Positions 1 to 5,994 are shown, counted from the stretch's first letter. The stretch is DNA of 14,159 nt from Flavobacterium sp. (GCA_030152225.1 JASLHL010000293.1:1-14159), one strand, 5' to 3'. Numbers and translations are program-made. Notes: generated by a model not told the origin, from the sequence alone.

Positions 1-1
1 T

Positions 2-655
2 CGCTTCTTGGTTATTGAGTGTTCTCAGTCTTTCATTACGCAATTGCGCATGGATGCCGATCGAATAGAAACCTGTGATAACCTGCATAAGCTCACCTAT
101 ATTACCCATCATTTTCACACCAAAGCAGGTTGTGTTTTTCGCCTCAAAGAAGATGGTGATTTTGCAACACAATTGCTGCTAGCCATAGAACGAGAGACCA
201 AAAATGCAGATCAAGACTACTTAATCATTCGACAAAGCTTGGCTATATTACTGAATTTAGTGGCGCGCAATCTCATTCAAAGTGATTTTGAACAAGTCAA
301 TGAAAACAAAAGAGAACAGGATGTGATGAAGCTGATTACCTATGTGCAAAAAAACATTGGACAGCGCGAAAAACTTACCATTGCAGCCTTAGCAACTACC
401 TTTGGTATGGCGAAGAGCTATTTGGGTGAATACTTTAAAAAACAAGTGGGGGTGTCCTTGCAGGAGTACATCTTGGAACATAAGCTTAAATTGGTAGAAA
501 TTCGATTGAAACACAGTCGAATGCGGATCAAAGAAATCGCTTTTGAGTTGGATTTTAACGACGAAAGCCACCTGTCAAAATTGTTTAAAAAGTACAAAAA
601 TACTACCCCTTCTCACTATAGAGCACAATATAGCTTACCGAATAAAAAGCGGTGA
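2..655 (+). CDS. AraC-family transcriptional regulator, 5'-truncated by window edge
   Basis: The frame is open to the left edge (codons for R-F precede the first TTG), so the true start lies upstream and about 217 residues are visible; the family usually has 270-300. The last ~100 residues form a double helix-turn-helix DNA-binding domain: LTIAALATTFGMAKSYLGEY is the first HTH, and the second contains RIKEIAFELDF followed by SHLSKLFKKYKNTTPSHYR, the classic AraC C-terminal signature. The preceding visible part is the helical end of the ligand-sensing domain and gives no hint of the ligand. It is a cytoplasmic one-component regulator. A strong hairpin terminator lies downstream and separates it from the convergent isochorismatase-like gene. 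Family assignment is secure; target and inducer are unknown. Confidence 0.93.
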   Translation, partial: RFLVIECSQSFITQLRMDADRIETCDNLHKLTYITHHFHTKAGCVFRLKEDGDFATQLLLAIERETKNADQDYLIIRQSLAILLNLVARNLIQSDFEQVNENKREQDVMKLITYVQKNIGQREKLTIAALATTFGMAKSYLGEYFKKQVGVSLQEYILEHKLKLVEIRLKHSRMRIKEIAFELDFNDESHLSKLFKKYKNTTPSHYRAQYSLPNKKR

Positions 656-690
656 TGGTGCAACCATAATCAAATGGGTGGAAGCAGTAA

Positions 691-733
691 AACAAAAGCT
701 CCAGTACCGTTTTGCTATATTGGAGCTTTTGTT
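691..733. terminator. Bidirectional intrinsic terminator
   Basis: A 13-bp perfect stem (aacaaaagctcca at 691-703 paired with 721-733) with a 17-nt loop lies between the convergent ends of the AraC gene and the isochorismatase-like gene. The outer stem is A-rich on one side and T-rich on the other, so each strand supplies a U-rich 3' arm. Confidence 0.85.
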
Positions 734-753
734 GTTTGGTTTTGTAGGAGCAT

Positions 754-1410
754 TTACTTGGATGTTGTAAAGGCTTCCGTCGTCAGCTGATGTCCAAAAT
801 GGTGCACAATAGTATCTAAAAAATACTGCTGTTGGGTGGCGTTAAAAGCTGCCGTTGCATCAGAGAGGACCCAAGTGTCATAGCCTTTCTCATGCGCATC
901 TCGAAAGGTACTTTCTACACAGACCTGTGTGGCATAACCGACCAAATAAAGGGTGTCAATTTTGTTGTTTCTCAAGTAGGTATCGAGATTAGAGCCTGTA
1001 AAGGCACTCGCTCCTGTACGTCCACTGGCAATAAATTCGCCTGTAAGGGGTTGTACGGATTCATAAAACTCGGTACCAAAGGCGTTAACTTGAAAGGTAG
1101 CTGCTTTTGGAATTGCCTGACGCAATCCCCCAGTAGCGATTCCCAATTCTGGATAGCCCGGTTCAAAACACAAGCCAATGTGAATAACGGTTAGGTCGTT
1201 TTCTCGAGCATAGTGTAGCGCTTTTTCAATGTTGGTTATGGAGTTTTTTAATAGCGTTTGATCTTCCACTAGGGCTTTATTTAACTTGCCATTTGGATGC
1301 ATCCATTCGTTTTGAGTTTCAATGAGCAGCAAGGCTGCTTTGCTTTTCGGTTGTGCTTGTGTGGTGTTCATAAGGAGTAAGGATAGTAAAATAAATACAT
1401 GGTTTCGCAT
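754..1410 (-). CDS. Exported isochorismatase-like cysteine hydrolase
   Basis: The 218-residue protein starts with a signal peptide (about 1-19, cleavage near TQA-QP), so it should act in the periplasm. The remainder is an isochorismatase-fold hydrolase: beta-strand ALLLIETQNEW (26-36), SAF followed by a GSNLDTYLR helix (135-147), and the nucleophile region LVGYATQVCVESTFRDA with Cys164. In the family the triad is Asp-Lys-Cys; here the equivalent positions appear to be Glu31, Arg131 and Cys164. This Glu/Arg variant also occurs, as I recall, in a subset of annotated cysteine hydrolases, so it need not mean loss of activity. The substrate cannot be read from sequence. The start codon overlaps the stop of the upstream NTF2-like gene by 1 bp, indicating an operon with translational coupling. 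Confidence 0.9.
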   Translation of the reverse strand: MRNHVFILLSLLLMNTTQAQPKSKAALLLIETQNEWMHPNGKLNKALVEDQTLLKNSITNIEKALHYARENDLTVIHIGLCFEPGYPELGIATGGLRQAIPKAATFQVNAFGTEFYESVQPLTGEFIASGRTGASAFTGSNLDTYLRNNKIDTLYLVGYATQVCVESTFRDAHEKGYDTWVLSDATAAFNATQQQYFLDTIVHHFGHQLTTEAFTTSK

Positions 1411-1901
1411 TAGAATTCTAGATTTAAAGGGTTAATACTATGGTCTTTTGAAATCTTTGCCACGGCTTTCCACGTCGTGTCAAATTTGATATAGGACAAA
1501 TAATCCGTAATAACGAGCGATTTCCCTCTATAATATTGCGTTTTGACAACAGCAATGGTATCAGTCATATCCAAGATTTCTATTTCATAGGTTAGATTTC
1601 GCACGCCAGACGCCATTTGAACTGGGTCATTCTTGTACGCTTGTACAATCCCTATCCATTGATCGCGAGAGAGTTTGATTAATTCATGTTTCCTAGTGGG
1701 AATTAAAATGGCGAATTCCGGATGAAACCCCTCATACATCGCCTCATAGTTTAGGGCATTTAAAGCGCCTTGAGCAAAACTGACTTCGATTTGCTGGAGC
1801 AATGCTCTTTTTGCTTCTGCTGTAGGTGTGGATTGTGCTTGCATAGAACTAAAATTTAAAAGTAGAAGCGAAAAGTACGCGACACAGATTGTTTGTTTCA
1901 T
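1410..1901 (-). CDS. Exported NTF2-like / putative lumazine-binding family protein
   Basis: The 163-residue protein has a signal peptide (about 1-22, cleavage near MQA-QS) followed by one NTF2/SnoaL-like domain. The pattern is an N-terminal helix pair (EAKRALLQQIEVSFAQGALN, then NYEAMYEGFHPEF), then strands including VRNLTYEIEILDM, IAVVKTQYYRG, TDYLSYIKFDTTWKAVAKIS. The TDYLSYIKFDTTWKAVAKI ending is typical of the putative lumazine-binding (DUF/PF12893-like) branch. Members are often annotated nuclear transport factor 2 family; ligand and activity are generally unknown. It is the first gene of a two-gene operon with the isochorismatase-like hydrolase and is divergent from the merR-type gene, sharing a 102-bp spacer with repeated operator-like half-sites. 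Regulation by that MerR protein is therefore likely. Confidence 0.85.
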   Translation of the reverse strand: MKQTICVAYFSLLLLNFSSMQAQSTPTAEAKRALLQQIEVSFAQGALNALNYEAMYEGFHPEFAILIPTRKHELIKLSRDQWIGIVQAYKNDPVQMASGVRNLTYEIEILDMTDTIAVVKTQYYRGKSLVITDYLSYIKFDTTWKAVAKISKDHSINPLNLEF

Positions 1902-1926
1902 ACATAAGTTGTTTTTAATTGACTCA

Positions 1927-1947
1927 AATTGTAAATAACTTACAATT
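1927..1947. promoter_or_regulatory. Operator-like dyad O1 (TTGTAA-N5-TTACAA)
   Basis: A perfect 8-bp inverted repeat, AATTGTAA-ATAAC-TTACAATT, sits in the divergent spacer. Its core is repeated at 1986-2002 with the same 5-bp spacer. MerR-family dimers bind such dyads, and the adjacent gene encodes one. Confidence 0.7.
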
Positions 1948-1976
1948 GCAAATGAACGCTATATATTTTATATTTA
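1946..1976 (+). promoter_or_regulatory. Candidate promoter of the merR-type gene
   Basis: TTG (1946-1948), a 20-bp spacer, then TATATTTA (1969-1976) match the Bacteroidota pattern TTG-N19..21-TAnnTTTG except for the last base. The -33 element overlaps O1 and the second dyad covers the expected transcription start, so repression by operator binding would fit. Confidence 0.5.
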
Positions 1977-1985
1977 CAACATTAA

Positions 1986-2002
1986 TTGTAACTTATTTAC
2001 AA
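1986..2002. promoter_or_regulatory. Operator-like dyad O2 (TTGTAA-N5-TTACAA)
   Basis: TTGTAA-CTTAT-TTACAA ends 1 bp before the ATG of the merR-type gene. It repeats the O1 core with identical spacing, centre to centre 57 bp. A further lone half-site TTACAA lies at 1974-1979. Confidence 0.65.
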
Positions 2003-2003
2003 A

Positions 2004-2321
2004 ATGAGCACAGGAGAAGAAAATAAGGATTTGTCTTTTGACTTTGATTTTTTAGATAAATTGGTTGTTGGCATTGGTGAGGTGGCCCAAATTACGGGTA
2101 TTCCCACGCGTCAGATTCGCTATTGGGAAGAGAAGGGAATTATCACAAGTTTGACAGAGGAAGAGGGAAAAAACCGACGCTATAACTATGAGAACATCAA
2201 AAAAATGTTATTAATCAAAGAATTAATGGAAGAAGGGTATACCTTAGATGCTTCTGCTGAAAAGGTGAAGAAACGCATGGAAATGATCGAAGAGACCTTG
2301 CATAAATTAACCCAAAAATAA
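2004..2321 (+). CDS. MerR-family transcriptional regulator, short form
   Basis: The 105-residue protein has an 18-residue acidic N-terminal tail, then a MerR winged helix-turn-helix: GIGEVAQITGIPTRQIRYWE (23-42) with the diagnostic RYWEEKG, and a wing/second helix KNRRYNYENIKKM (56-68). It ends in a predicted dimerisation helix (82-104) and has no C-terminal effector domain. It therefore lacks cysteine-based metal or thiol sensing. It may act as a plain repressor or respond through a partner. The ATG is preceded by dyad O2 rather than by a Shine-Dalgarno site. The 77-residue membrane protein follows after 11 bp, so the two are probably cotranscribed. Autoregulation and control of the divergent exported operon are inferred from the dyads. 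Confidence 0.92.
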   Translation: MSTGEENKDLSFDFDFLDKLVVGIGEVAQITGIPTRQIRYWEEKGIITSLTEEEGKNRRYNYENIKKMLLIKELMEEGYTLDASAEKVKKRMEMIEETLHKLTQK

Positions 2322-2332
2322 GTGGAAATTAG

Positions 2333-2566
2333 ATGAAATACGCGGGATTTGGTTTTGTTGTATTGTTGGTCCTCGTTGTTTTTATAGGCACGAGAACTAC
2401 GGGCTTGATGAATGGATTAACCCCTGGGTTGACGACGGAGCAGACAAAAGAATGGCGTAGGACTTCTGCTGTTTGGGATACGGTTGATTCACTGCAACAA
2501 TCAGACCTACGAACACCGTTGTTTGATGAATATTTAAGGGGGAAGTTTGATCAATGTACCCCTTGA
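2333..2566 (+). CDS. Small membrane-anchored protein of unknown function
   Basis: I do not recognise this 77-residue protein. Residues 4-18 (AGFGFVVLLVLVVFI) form a strongly hydrophobic segment right after MKY, so it is either a signal anchor or an uncleaved signal peptide; the remaining ~55 residues are hydrophilic and would face the periplasm. The soluble part has a TTEQTKEWRRTSAVWDTVDS stretch likely to be helical. It starts 11 bp after the merR-type stop codon, which suggests a shared transcript. No terminator is convincing between it and purA, but purA has its own promoter. Its reality rests on length, position and protein-like composition only. Confidence 0.6.
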   Translation: MKYAGFGFVVLLVLVVFIGTRTTGLMNGLTPGLTTEQTKEWRRTSAVWDTVDSLQQSDLRTPLFDEYLRGKFDQCTP

Positions 2567-2649
2567 TCTTCAGCTGTTTACTTTACGATCGTTTCTCTTT
2601 ATTAAACGAGTGTAAAAAAAGGTTTTTTTTCTTTTTTGTCATTTGACAA

Positions 2650-2679
2650 TTGCTTCCCAACATCGACAACTTACTTTTG
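2650..2679 (+). promoter_or_regulatory. Promoter of the purA-type gene
   Basis: TTG (2650-2652), a 19-bp spacer and TACTTTTG (2672-2679) match the Bacteroidota housekeeping consensus TTG-N19..21-TAnnTTTG exactly. Transcription should start around 2686, giving a leader of about 20 nt before the ATG at 2708. Confidence 0.75.
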
Positions 2680-2707
2680 TTGCTTAATTTTTTAAGCATT
2701 AAACGAT

Positions 2708-4000
2708 ATGAGTATGGATATTTTAGTAGGACTCCAATGGGGGGATGAAGGGAAAGGGAAGTTTATAGATCACATTTGCAGTCAGTATGATGTAGTGGCT
2801 CGTTTTAATGGTGGGGCAAACGCAGGGCATAGTATTTACTATCAGCAGCAAAAAATAACCTTGAAATTATTGCCATCGGGCGTTTTTTATCCCAAGACCC
2901 TCAATGTTATTGGAACGGGTGTTGTGGTTAATCCCATTCAATTACAGGAAGAATTAGGCTTGTTGATGGCTATTGATCCAACGTTAGAAGTGTCTAAGCG
3001 CTTGTTGCTTTCCGCAAAGGCCCATTTGGTTCTACCAACACATAAGTATTTTGATATCCTATTCGAAGAAAATCCAGCCTATCGAACAATTGGAACAACA
3101 AAAAATGGAATTGCACCAGCTTATGCGAATAAGATATTGCGTCAGAATTTACGTCTAGGGGATGTGTATCGCCCCCACTTTGAAAGTGAATTTCGCGCTA
3201 TTGTGGAACGACAGTATAGCGAATTAGAGGCTTTCTCTTGTGTACTACCTCCTTATGCAGTATTGGTAGATGAATTCTTAGCTGCTGTCGAATTTCTAAA
3301 AACCCTGTCGATTGTCGATACGGAACTCTATGTTAACCAAGCGTTGAAAGAAGGAAAAAAAGTATTGGCTGAAGGAGCGCAAGCCACCATGTTAGATATC
3401 GATCATGGAACCTATCCCTATGTTACGTCTTCTAGTACCATTGCAGGAGGAGCTTGTACGGGATTGGGCATATCCCCAACCAAGGTGGGCGAGATTTTTG
3501 GGGTAACGAAAGCTTATACTACACGGGTGGGAGAAGGGGTATTTCCTACGGAGATTTTTGGAGCAGAAGCAGAGGAACTTCGCCAAAAAGGAGGAGAGTT
3601 CGGCTCTAATACCAAACGACCTAGACGCGTAGGATGGTTGGATTTACCCGCTCTGAAATACGCTATTATGATGAATGGAGTGACCCAATTAATCCTAACG
3701 AAAGCCGATATTTTAAACGAGAGAGCGGAAGTACTACTTTGTACGCATTATGAGGTAGATGGAGCAATACACGCTTATTTTGGCACCAATTTAAAAAAGG
3801 AACACATCAACCCCCAATTTAAAGTAATGGAAGGATGGGATTTTGATTTTCAAAACGTCCTAGCGAAAGAAGATTTGCCTCCTAGCTTTATTGCCTTTCT
3901 CCACTTTATTGAACAAGAGGTGGAAGTTCCTGTTACATTTTTGTCAACGGGACCTAAACGAGAAGAAATCATCGAATTACCCGTTTCAATATTGAATTAA
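2708..4000 (+). CDS. purA: Adenylosuccinate synthetase (PurA-type), divergent
   Basis: The family condenses IMP and aspartate with GTP hydrolysis to adenylosuccinate, the first committed step to AMP. The 430-residue length is normal. Conserved elements seen: QWGDEGKGK (10-18) with catalytic Asp13, NAGH with His41, TTKNGIAPAY (130-139), EGAQATMLDIDHGTYPYVTS (222-241) with Gln225, TRVGEGVFPTE, LTKAD (GTP-base region) and STGP near the end. Several family-invariant positions differ: NAGHS for NAGHT, KNGIAP where GIGP is usual, EGAQA for EGAQG, and SNTKRPRR (300-307) where the aspartate loop is normally xTTGRxRR. These departures suggest a second, divergent paralogue rather than the main flavobacterial purA, but the rest of the genome is not visible. 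No purB or other purine gene is adjacent. It has its own promoter and may be followed by read-through into the Crp/Fnr gene 49 bp on. Confidence 0.9.
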   Translation: MSMDILVGLQWGDEGKGKFIDHICSQYDVVARFNGGANAGHSIYYQQQKITLKLLPSGVFYPKTLNVIGTGVVVNPIQLQEELGLLMAIDPTLEVSKRLLLSAKAHLVLPTHKYFDILFEENPAYRTIGTTKNGIAPAYANKILRQNLRLGDVYRPHFESEFRAIVERQYSELEAFSCVLPPYAVLVDEFLAAVEFLKTLSIVDTELYVNQALKEGKKVLAEGAQATMLDIDHGTYPYVTSSSTIAGGACTGLGISPTKVGEIFGVTKAYTTRVGEGVFPTEIFGAEAEELRQKGGEFGSNTKRPRRVGWLDLPALKYAIMMNGVTQLILTKADILNERAEVLLCTHYEVDGAIHAYFGTNLKKEHINPQFKVMEGWDFDFQNVLAKEDLPPSFIAFLHFIEQEVEVPVTFLSTGPKREEIIELPVSILN

Positions 4001-4049
4001 TTACGTAAATTTAGAGGATAGCATCACCTGCGATTCTATCCGTTAATAT

Positions 4050-4616
4050 ATGGAAGAACTACTGACCTATATCGAGAAATTTGCCAAGCTTACGGAGGAG
4101 GAATGCCTGATTATTCAACGGGTGTTTACCTTAACGGAGATAGCGAAAGGCGAGTATTTTACAGCGAGTGGAAAAATAAGTCACCAGCTTGCCTTTGTTG
4201 AATCAGGCGTATTTCGTTCGCTCTATTACAACAAAGCAGGGGATGATTTTACGCGCTACTTTATCTATGAGGGACGCTTTGTTGGTGATCTACACAATTT
4301 TTTAATTCAGGCTCCTGCCGATGATTATATTGAAGCTATTACAGCTGCTCGTATTTGGAGTATTGACTATAAGAATTTTCGCCTATTGGAAAAAGAAATC
4401 TCCGTGTGGCCACTCTTAATGACCAAATTATACGCTTTTGTTACCGAGAGTAAATTGAAAACAGCCAATATGATGCTCAACCTAGAAGCAAAAGATCGCT
4501 ATTTGCTGTTTCTTAATCATTATCCTGGGTTAGTTAACCGAGTGCCCTTGAGTATGTTAGCATCCTATTTGGGAATAACATCTTCTTCTTTAAGTCGAAT
4601 TCGCCGTGGGGTGTAA
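4050..4616 (+). CDS. Crp/Fnr-family transcriptional regulator
   Basis: The 188-residue protein has an N-terminal cyclic-nucleotide-binding-type beta barrel (about 15-115; AKGEYFTASGKISHQLAFVE, then SGVFRSLYYNKAGDDFTRYF and EGRFVGDLHNFL), a long dimerisation helix (118-145), and a compact C-terminal winged HTH (163-186; RVPLSMLASYLGITSSSLSR). This layout matches the Bacteroidota Crp/Fnr subgroup that lacks the cAMP-binding arginine-serine signature and the Fnr cysteines, so the signal is unknown. The ATG lies 49 bp after the purA-type stop. A GGATAG...CTATCC hairpin (4016-4041) lies in that gap but has no T-tract, so cotranscription with purA is possible. Confidence 0.9.
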   Translation: MEELLTYIEKFAKLTEEECLIIQRVFTLTEIAKGEYFTASGKISHQLAFVESGVFRSLYYNKAGDDFTRYFIYEGRFVGDLHNFLIQAPADDYIEAITAARIWSIDYKNFRLLEKEISVWPLLMTKLYAFVTESKLKTANMMLNLEAKDRYLLFLNHYPGLVNRVPLSMLASYLGITSSSLSRIRRGV

Positions 4617-4734
4617 TTATAAATGGACGAATTTGATGTTAAAGAAGCTTTAGAAGGTTTTCTCCTTGATTTTGAATCGACTTTTTCAAGGAGTAGGGAA
4701 TTTATACTATTTTTTTAGTATTGCTTTATATATC

Positions 4735-4779
4735 ATGTGGATATAATGGACTTTTTGTGCATTATATCTACATTTTTTT
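4735..4779 (+). terminator. Intrinsic terminator after the Crp/Fnr gene
   Basis: A 14-bp stem (4735-4748 with 4760-4773; one G-T pair), an 11-nt loop and a run of seven T at 4773-4779. It lies 118 bp beyond the Crp/Fnr stop codon. Confidence 0.8.
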
Positions 4780-5079
4780 CTACATACTGTCATTTTTTGT
4801 ATGTAAGTAAGCTGAAGCGTTATTTTTTTTATAAAAGAGGTGATCGAGGGGGTAGCCTTGCTTTACCTTACTTTTTTTGTTTCATTTTGAGCTTTTTTTA
4901 TCGGAATATCATAATAATAGTATGCTTTTTGCCCTTTATTAAGCAAGAAAGAGTTACACTTAGCTAAGAAAGAGCAAAAAATAGTATCGCGATCCACTGT
5001 GACTCAAATACAGAAAATACTTACGAAATAACGAGTAAAACAAAACAGATAAGGTTTAGCCTTGTTTGTAGTAGTACGA

Positions 5080-5108
5080 AGTTAGGCTACAAAAGTTGTA
5101 GCCTAACT
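5080..5108. other. Perfect 13-bp hairpin without T-tract
   Basis: AGTTAGGCTACAA (5080-5092) and its exact complement (5096-5108) are separated by only 3 nt. No T-run follows on either strand, so it does not look like a terminator. It ends 9 bp before the leader motif of the DUF5670 gene. It could be an operator or a 5' RNA structure. Confidence 0.7.
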
Positions 5109-5117
5109 AGAGAGATT

Positions 5118-5135
5118 AAGTATAACCAGTAAAAT
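5118..5135 (+). promoter_or_regulatory. Shared leader motif, copy 1
   Basis: AAGTATAACCAGTAAAAT lies 8 bp before the ATG of the DUF5670 gene. It differs at one base from copy 3 at 5614-5631 before the CsbD gene. It may be a promoter element or an untranslated-leader signal. Confidence 0.5.
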
Positions 5136-5143
5136 CAAAACCG

Positions 5144-5308
5144 ATGAGAGATATATTTTGGATCCTCGTTATTCTTCTACTTCTGGGTTGGGGAGTTGGT
5201 TTTTTTGCCTTTGGGCAATTGATAGGGGAAGCTATCCATATTTTGTTAGTCGTGGCGTTGATTATGTTAGTCGTGCGTCTTGTTCAAGGAACAAAAAGCA
5301 AAGTATAA
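5144..5308 (+). CDS. DUF5670 / lmo0937-family small membrane protein
   Basis: This 54-residue ORF starts MRDIFWILVILLLLGWGVGF and ends VVRLVQGTKSKV. It has two transmembrane segments (about 5-24 and 31-47) separated by a short loop containing GQLIGEAIHIL. Layout and the helix-2 pattern IHILLVVALIMLVVRLVQG match the lmo0937/DUF5670 family, typically about 50 residues, found widely in Bacteroidota and Firmicutes and of unknown function. Such genes often sit with stress-response genes such as CsbD, as here (CsbD follows 330 bp on). The ATG is placed by family length and the shared leader motif just upstream. Confidence 0.85.
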   Translation: MRDIFWILVILLLLGWGVGFFAFGQLIGEAIHILLVVALIMLVVRLVQGTKSKV

Positions 5309-5387
5309 AAGGATAAAAATTGAATGCTCAACCAGAATAAGAGAATGCAAGAAAAATAAAGTATAAGTAGTTGCTTTTCATGTTTTA

Positions 5388-5404
5388 TATTAACTCATAA
5401 AAAG
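5388..5404 (+). promoter_or_regulatory. Shared leader motif, diverged copy 2
   Basis: TATTAACTCATAAAAAG lies 7 bp before the ATG of the 46-residue gene. It resembles copies 1 and 3 if single-base gaps are allowed (TAT-AAC-CA-AAAA), in the same position relative to the start codon. Confidence 0.3.
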
Positions 5405-5411
5405 ATCAGAG

Positions 5412-5552
5412 ATGAAAAAAGATGAAATGTACAAGTACGGTAAAATTCTTTGTTGTGTTGCTGTAGGATTAGCAGTAGCAGCCGTAATCGTAAAGAAAAC
5501 GATGGTAAACAAAGGGATGTGTATAGACGACTGTTCTTCTGAAGAAGAATAA
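5412..5552 (+). CDS. 46-residue single-pass membrane peptide, unknown function
   Basis: The ORF encodes MKKDEMYKYG, a hydrophobic segment (about 11-27, KILCCVAVGLAVAAVIV), a basic stretch KKTMVNKG and an acidic, cysteine-containing end (MCIDDCSSEEE). Two cysteines lie in the membrane segment (CC) and two in the tail (C-x3-C). I do not recognise a family. It is probably real because it lies between the DUF5670 and CsbD genes in the same orientation, has a plausible membrane topology, and is preceded by a related leader sequence. Confidence 0.65.
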   Translation: MKKDEMYKYGKILCCVAVGLAVAAVIVKKTMVNKGMCIDDCSSEEE

Positions 5553-5613
5553 GCGTTGAATACAGAAGAGCGATGGGCTTGAGAAGTCTAGCGTTTTTCA
5601 CAACGAATAAAAA

Positions 5614-5631
5614 AAGTATAACCATTAAAAT
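5614..5631 (+). promoter_or_regulatory. Shared leader motif, copy 3
   Basis: AAGTATAACCATTAAAAT lies 9 bp before the ATG of the CsbD gene and matches copy 1 (5118-5135) in 17 of 18 positions. Confidence 0.5.
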
Positions 5632-5640
5632 TATAAGACT

Positions 5641-5835
5641 ATGAATAAGTTAGAATTAGAAGGAAAATGGAAAAGAATAAAAGGAGCTGTCAAACAAAAA
5701 TACGGTACGTGGTTTGACGATGACAAGGTTTTTGCTGAGGGAAAATTTGATGAAATTGTAGGAAAGATGCAAGAGAAAAGTGGAAAAACCAAAGAAGAGA
5801 TTGAAGATTTCATTCGAAATTGGAAAGAAGAATAA
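5641..5835 (+). CDS. CsbD-family stress protein
   Basis: The 64-residue, highly charged protein fits CsbD (E. coli YjbJ, B. subtilis CsbD): LEGKWKRIKGAVKQKYGTWFDDD at the N-terminus, then KFDEIVGKMQEKSGKTKEEIEDF. The family has a conserved helix-turn arrangement with the G-x-W-K-x-x-K-G-x-x-K-x-x-W/Y signature; here GKWKRIKGAVKQKYG (8-22). It has no signal peptide or membrane segment and should be a small cytoplasmic protein. Members are induced by general stress in several bacteria but have no defined biochemical role. It is the last gene of the small cluster and shares a leader motif with the DUF5670 gene; a set of hairpins ends the transcript. Confidence 0.92.
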   Translation: MNKLELEGKWKRIKGAVKQKYGTWFDDDKVFAEGKFDEIVGKMQEKSGKTKEEIEDFIRNWKEE

Positions 5836-5869
5836 GAACATTCTGTTTTGATTCAATATACTAAACTTG

Positions 5870-5918
5870 AAAGAGAAGTACTAGACAAGTTAAAAAAGGC
5901 CATAGGCTTCTCTTTTTT
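5870..5918 (+). terminator. Candidate terminator after the CsbD gene
   Basis: AAAGAGAAG (5870-5878) pairs with CTTCTCTTT (5907-5915), and T-residues continue to 5918. The loop is long (28 nt), so strength is uncertain. Confidence 0.5.
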
Positions 5919-5931
5919 ACTTAAACAGAGC

Positions 5932-5973
5932 AATCGTGGGTTAACCCATTTTGATATGGGTTAACAGACGATT
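5932..5973. other. Extended imperfect palindrome
   Basis: GTTAACCCAT (5940-5949) pairs perfectly with ATGGGTTAAC (5956-5965) over a 6-nt loop. Beyond a 2x2 mismatch, AATCGT (5932-5937) pairs with ACGATT (5968-5973). No T-run follows directly. It lies between two terminators. Confidence 0.65.
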
Positions 5974-5994
5974 CAAAAAAAGCTTTCGAAAAAG

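Larger units (their letters stand above)
4617..5143. other. 527-bp gene-poor region with hairpins
   Basis: No convincing gene is present. The region is T-rich on the plus strand and holds a weak hairpin (4662-4669 with 4686-4693), a strong terminator (4735-4779), a 7-bp hairpin (4781-4787 with 4799-4805) and a 13-bp near-perfect palindrome (5080-5108). A GTG-started frame at 4737-4967 begins inside the terminator stem and is probably fortuitous. Confidence 0.7.

Noticed and set aside
832..1194. 120-codon plus-strand frame inside the isochorismatase-like gene
   Set aside because: It is antisense to a clear enzyme with a signal peptide and family motifs, and its own product is not protein-like.
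2590..2640. A-run/T-run segment upstream of purA as a terminator for the merR transcript
   Set aside because: The A-run and T-run are separated by only two bases and give no stable GC-containing stem.
4623..4718. 31-codon frame just after the Crp/Fnr gene (starts MDEFDVKEALEGF)
   Set aside because: Short, ends in a T-run, and covers a hairpin that better explains the sequence.
4737..4967. 76-codon frame with GTG start in the T-rich gap
   Set aside because: It begins inside a terminator stem, is dominated by Phe/Ile/Tyr codons from T-runs and resembles no family.
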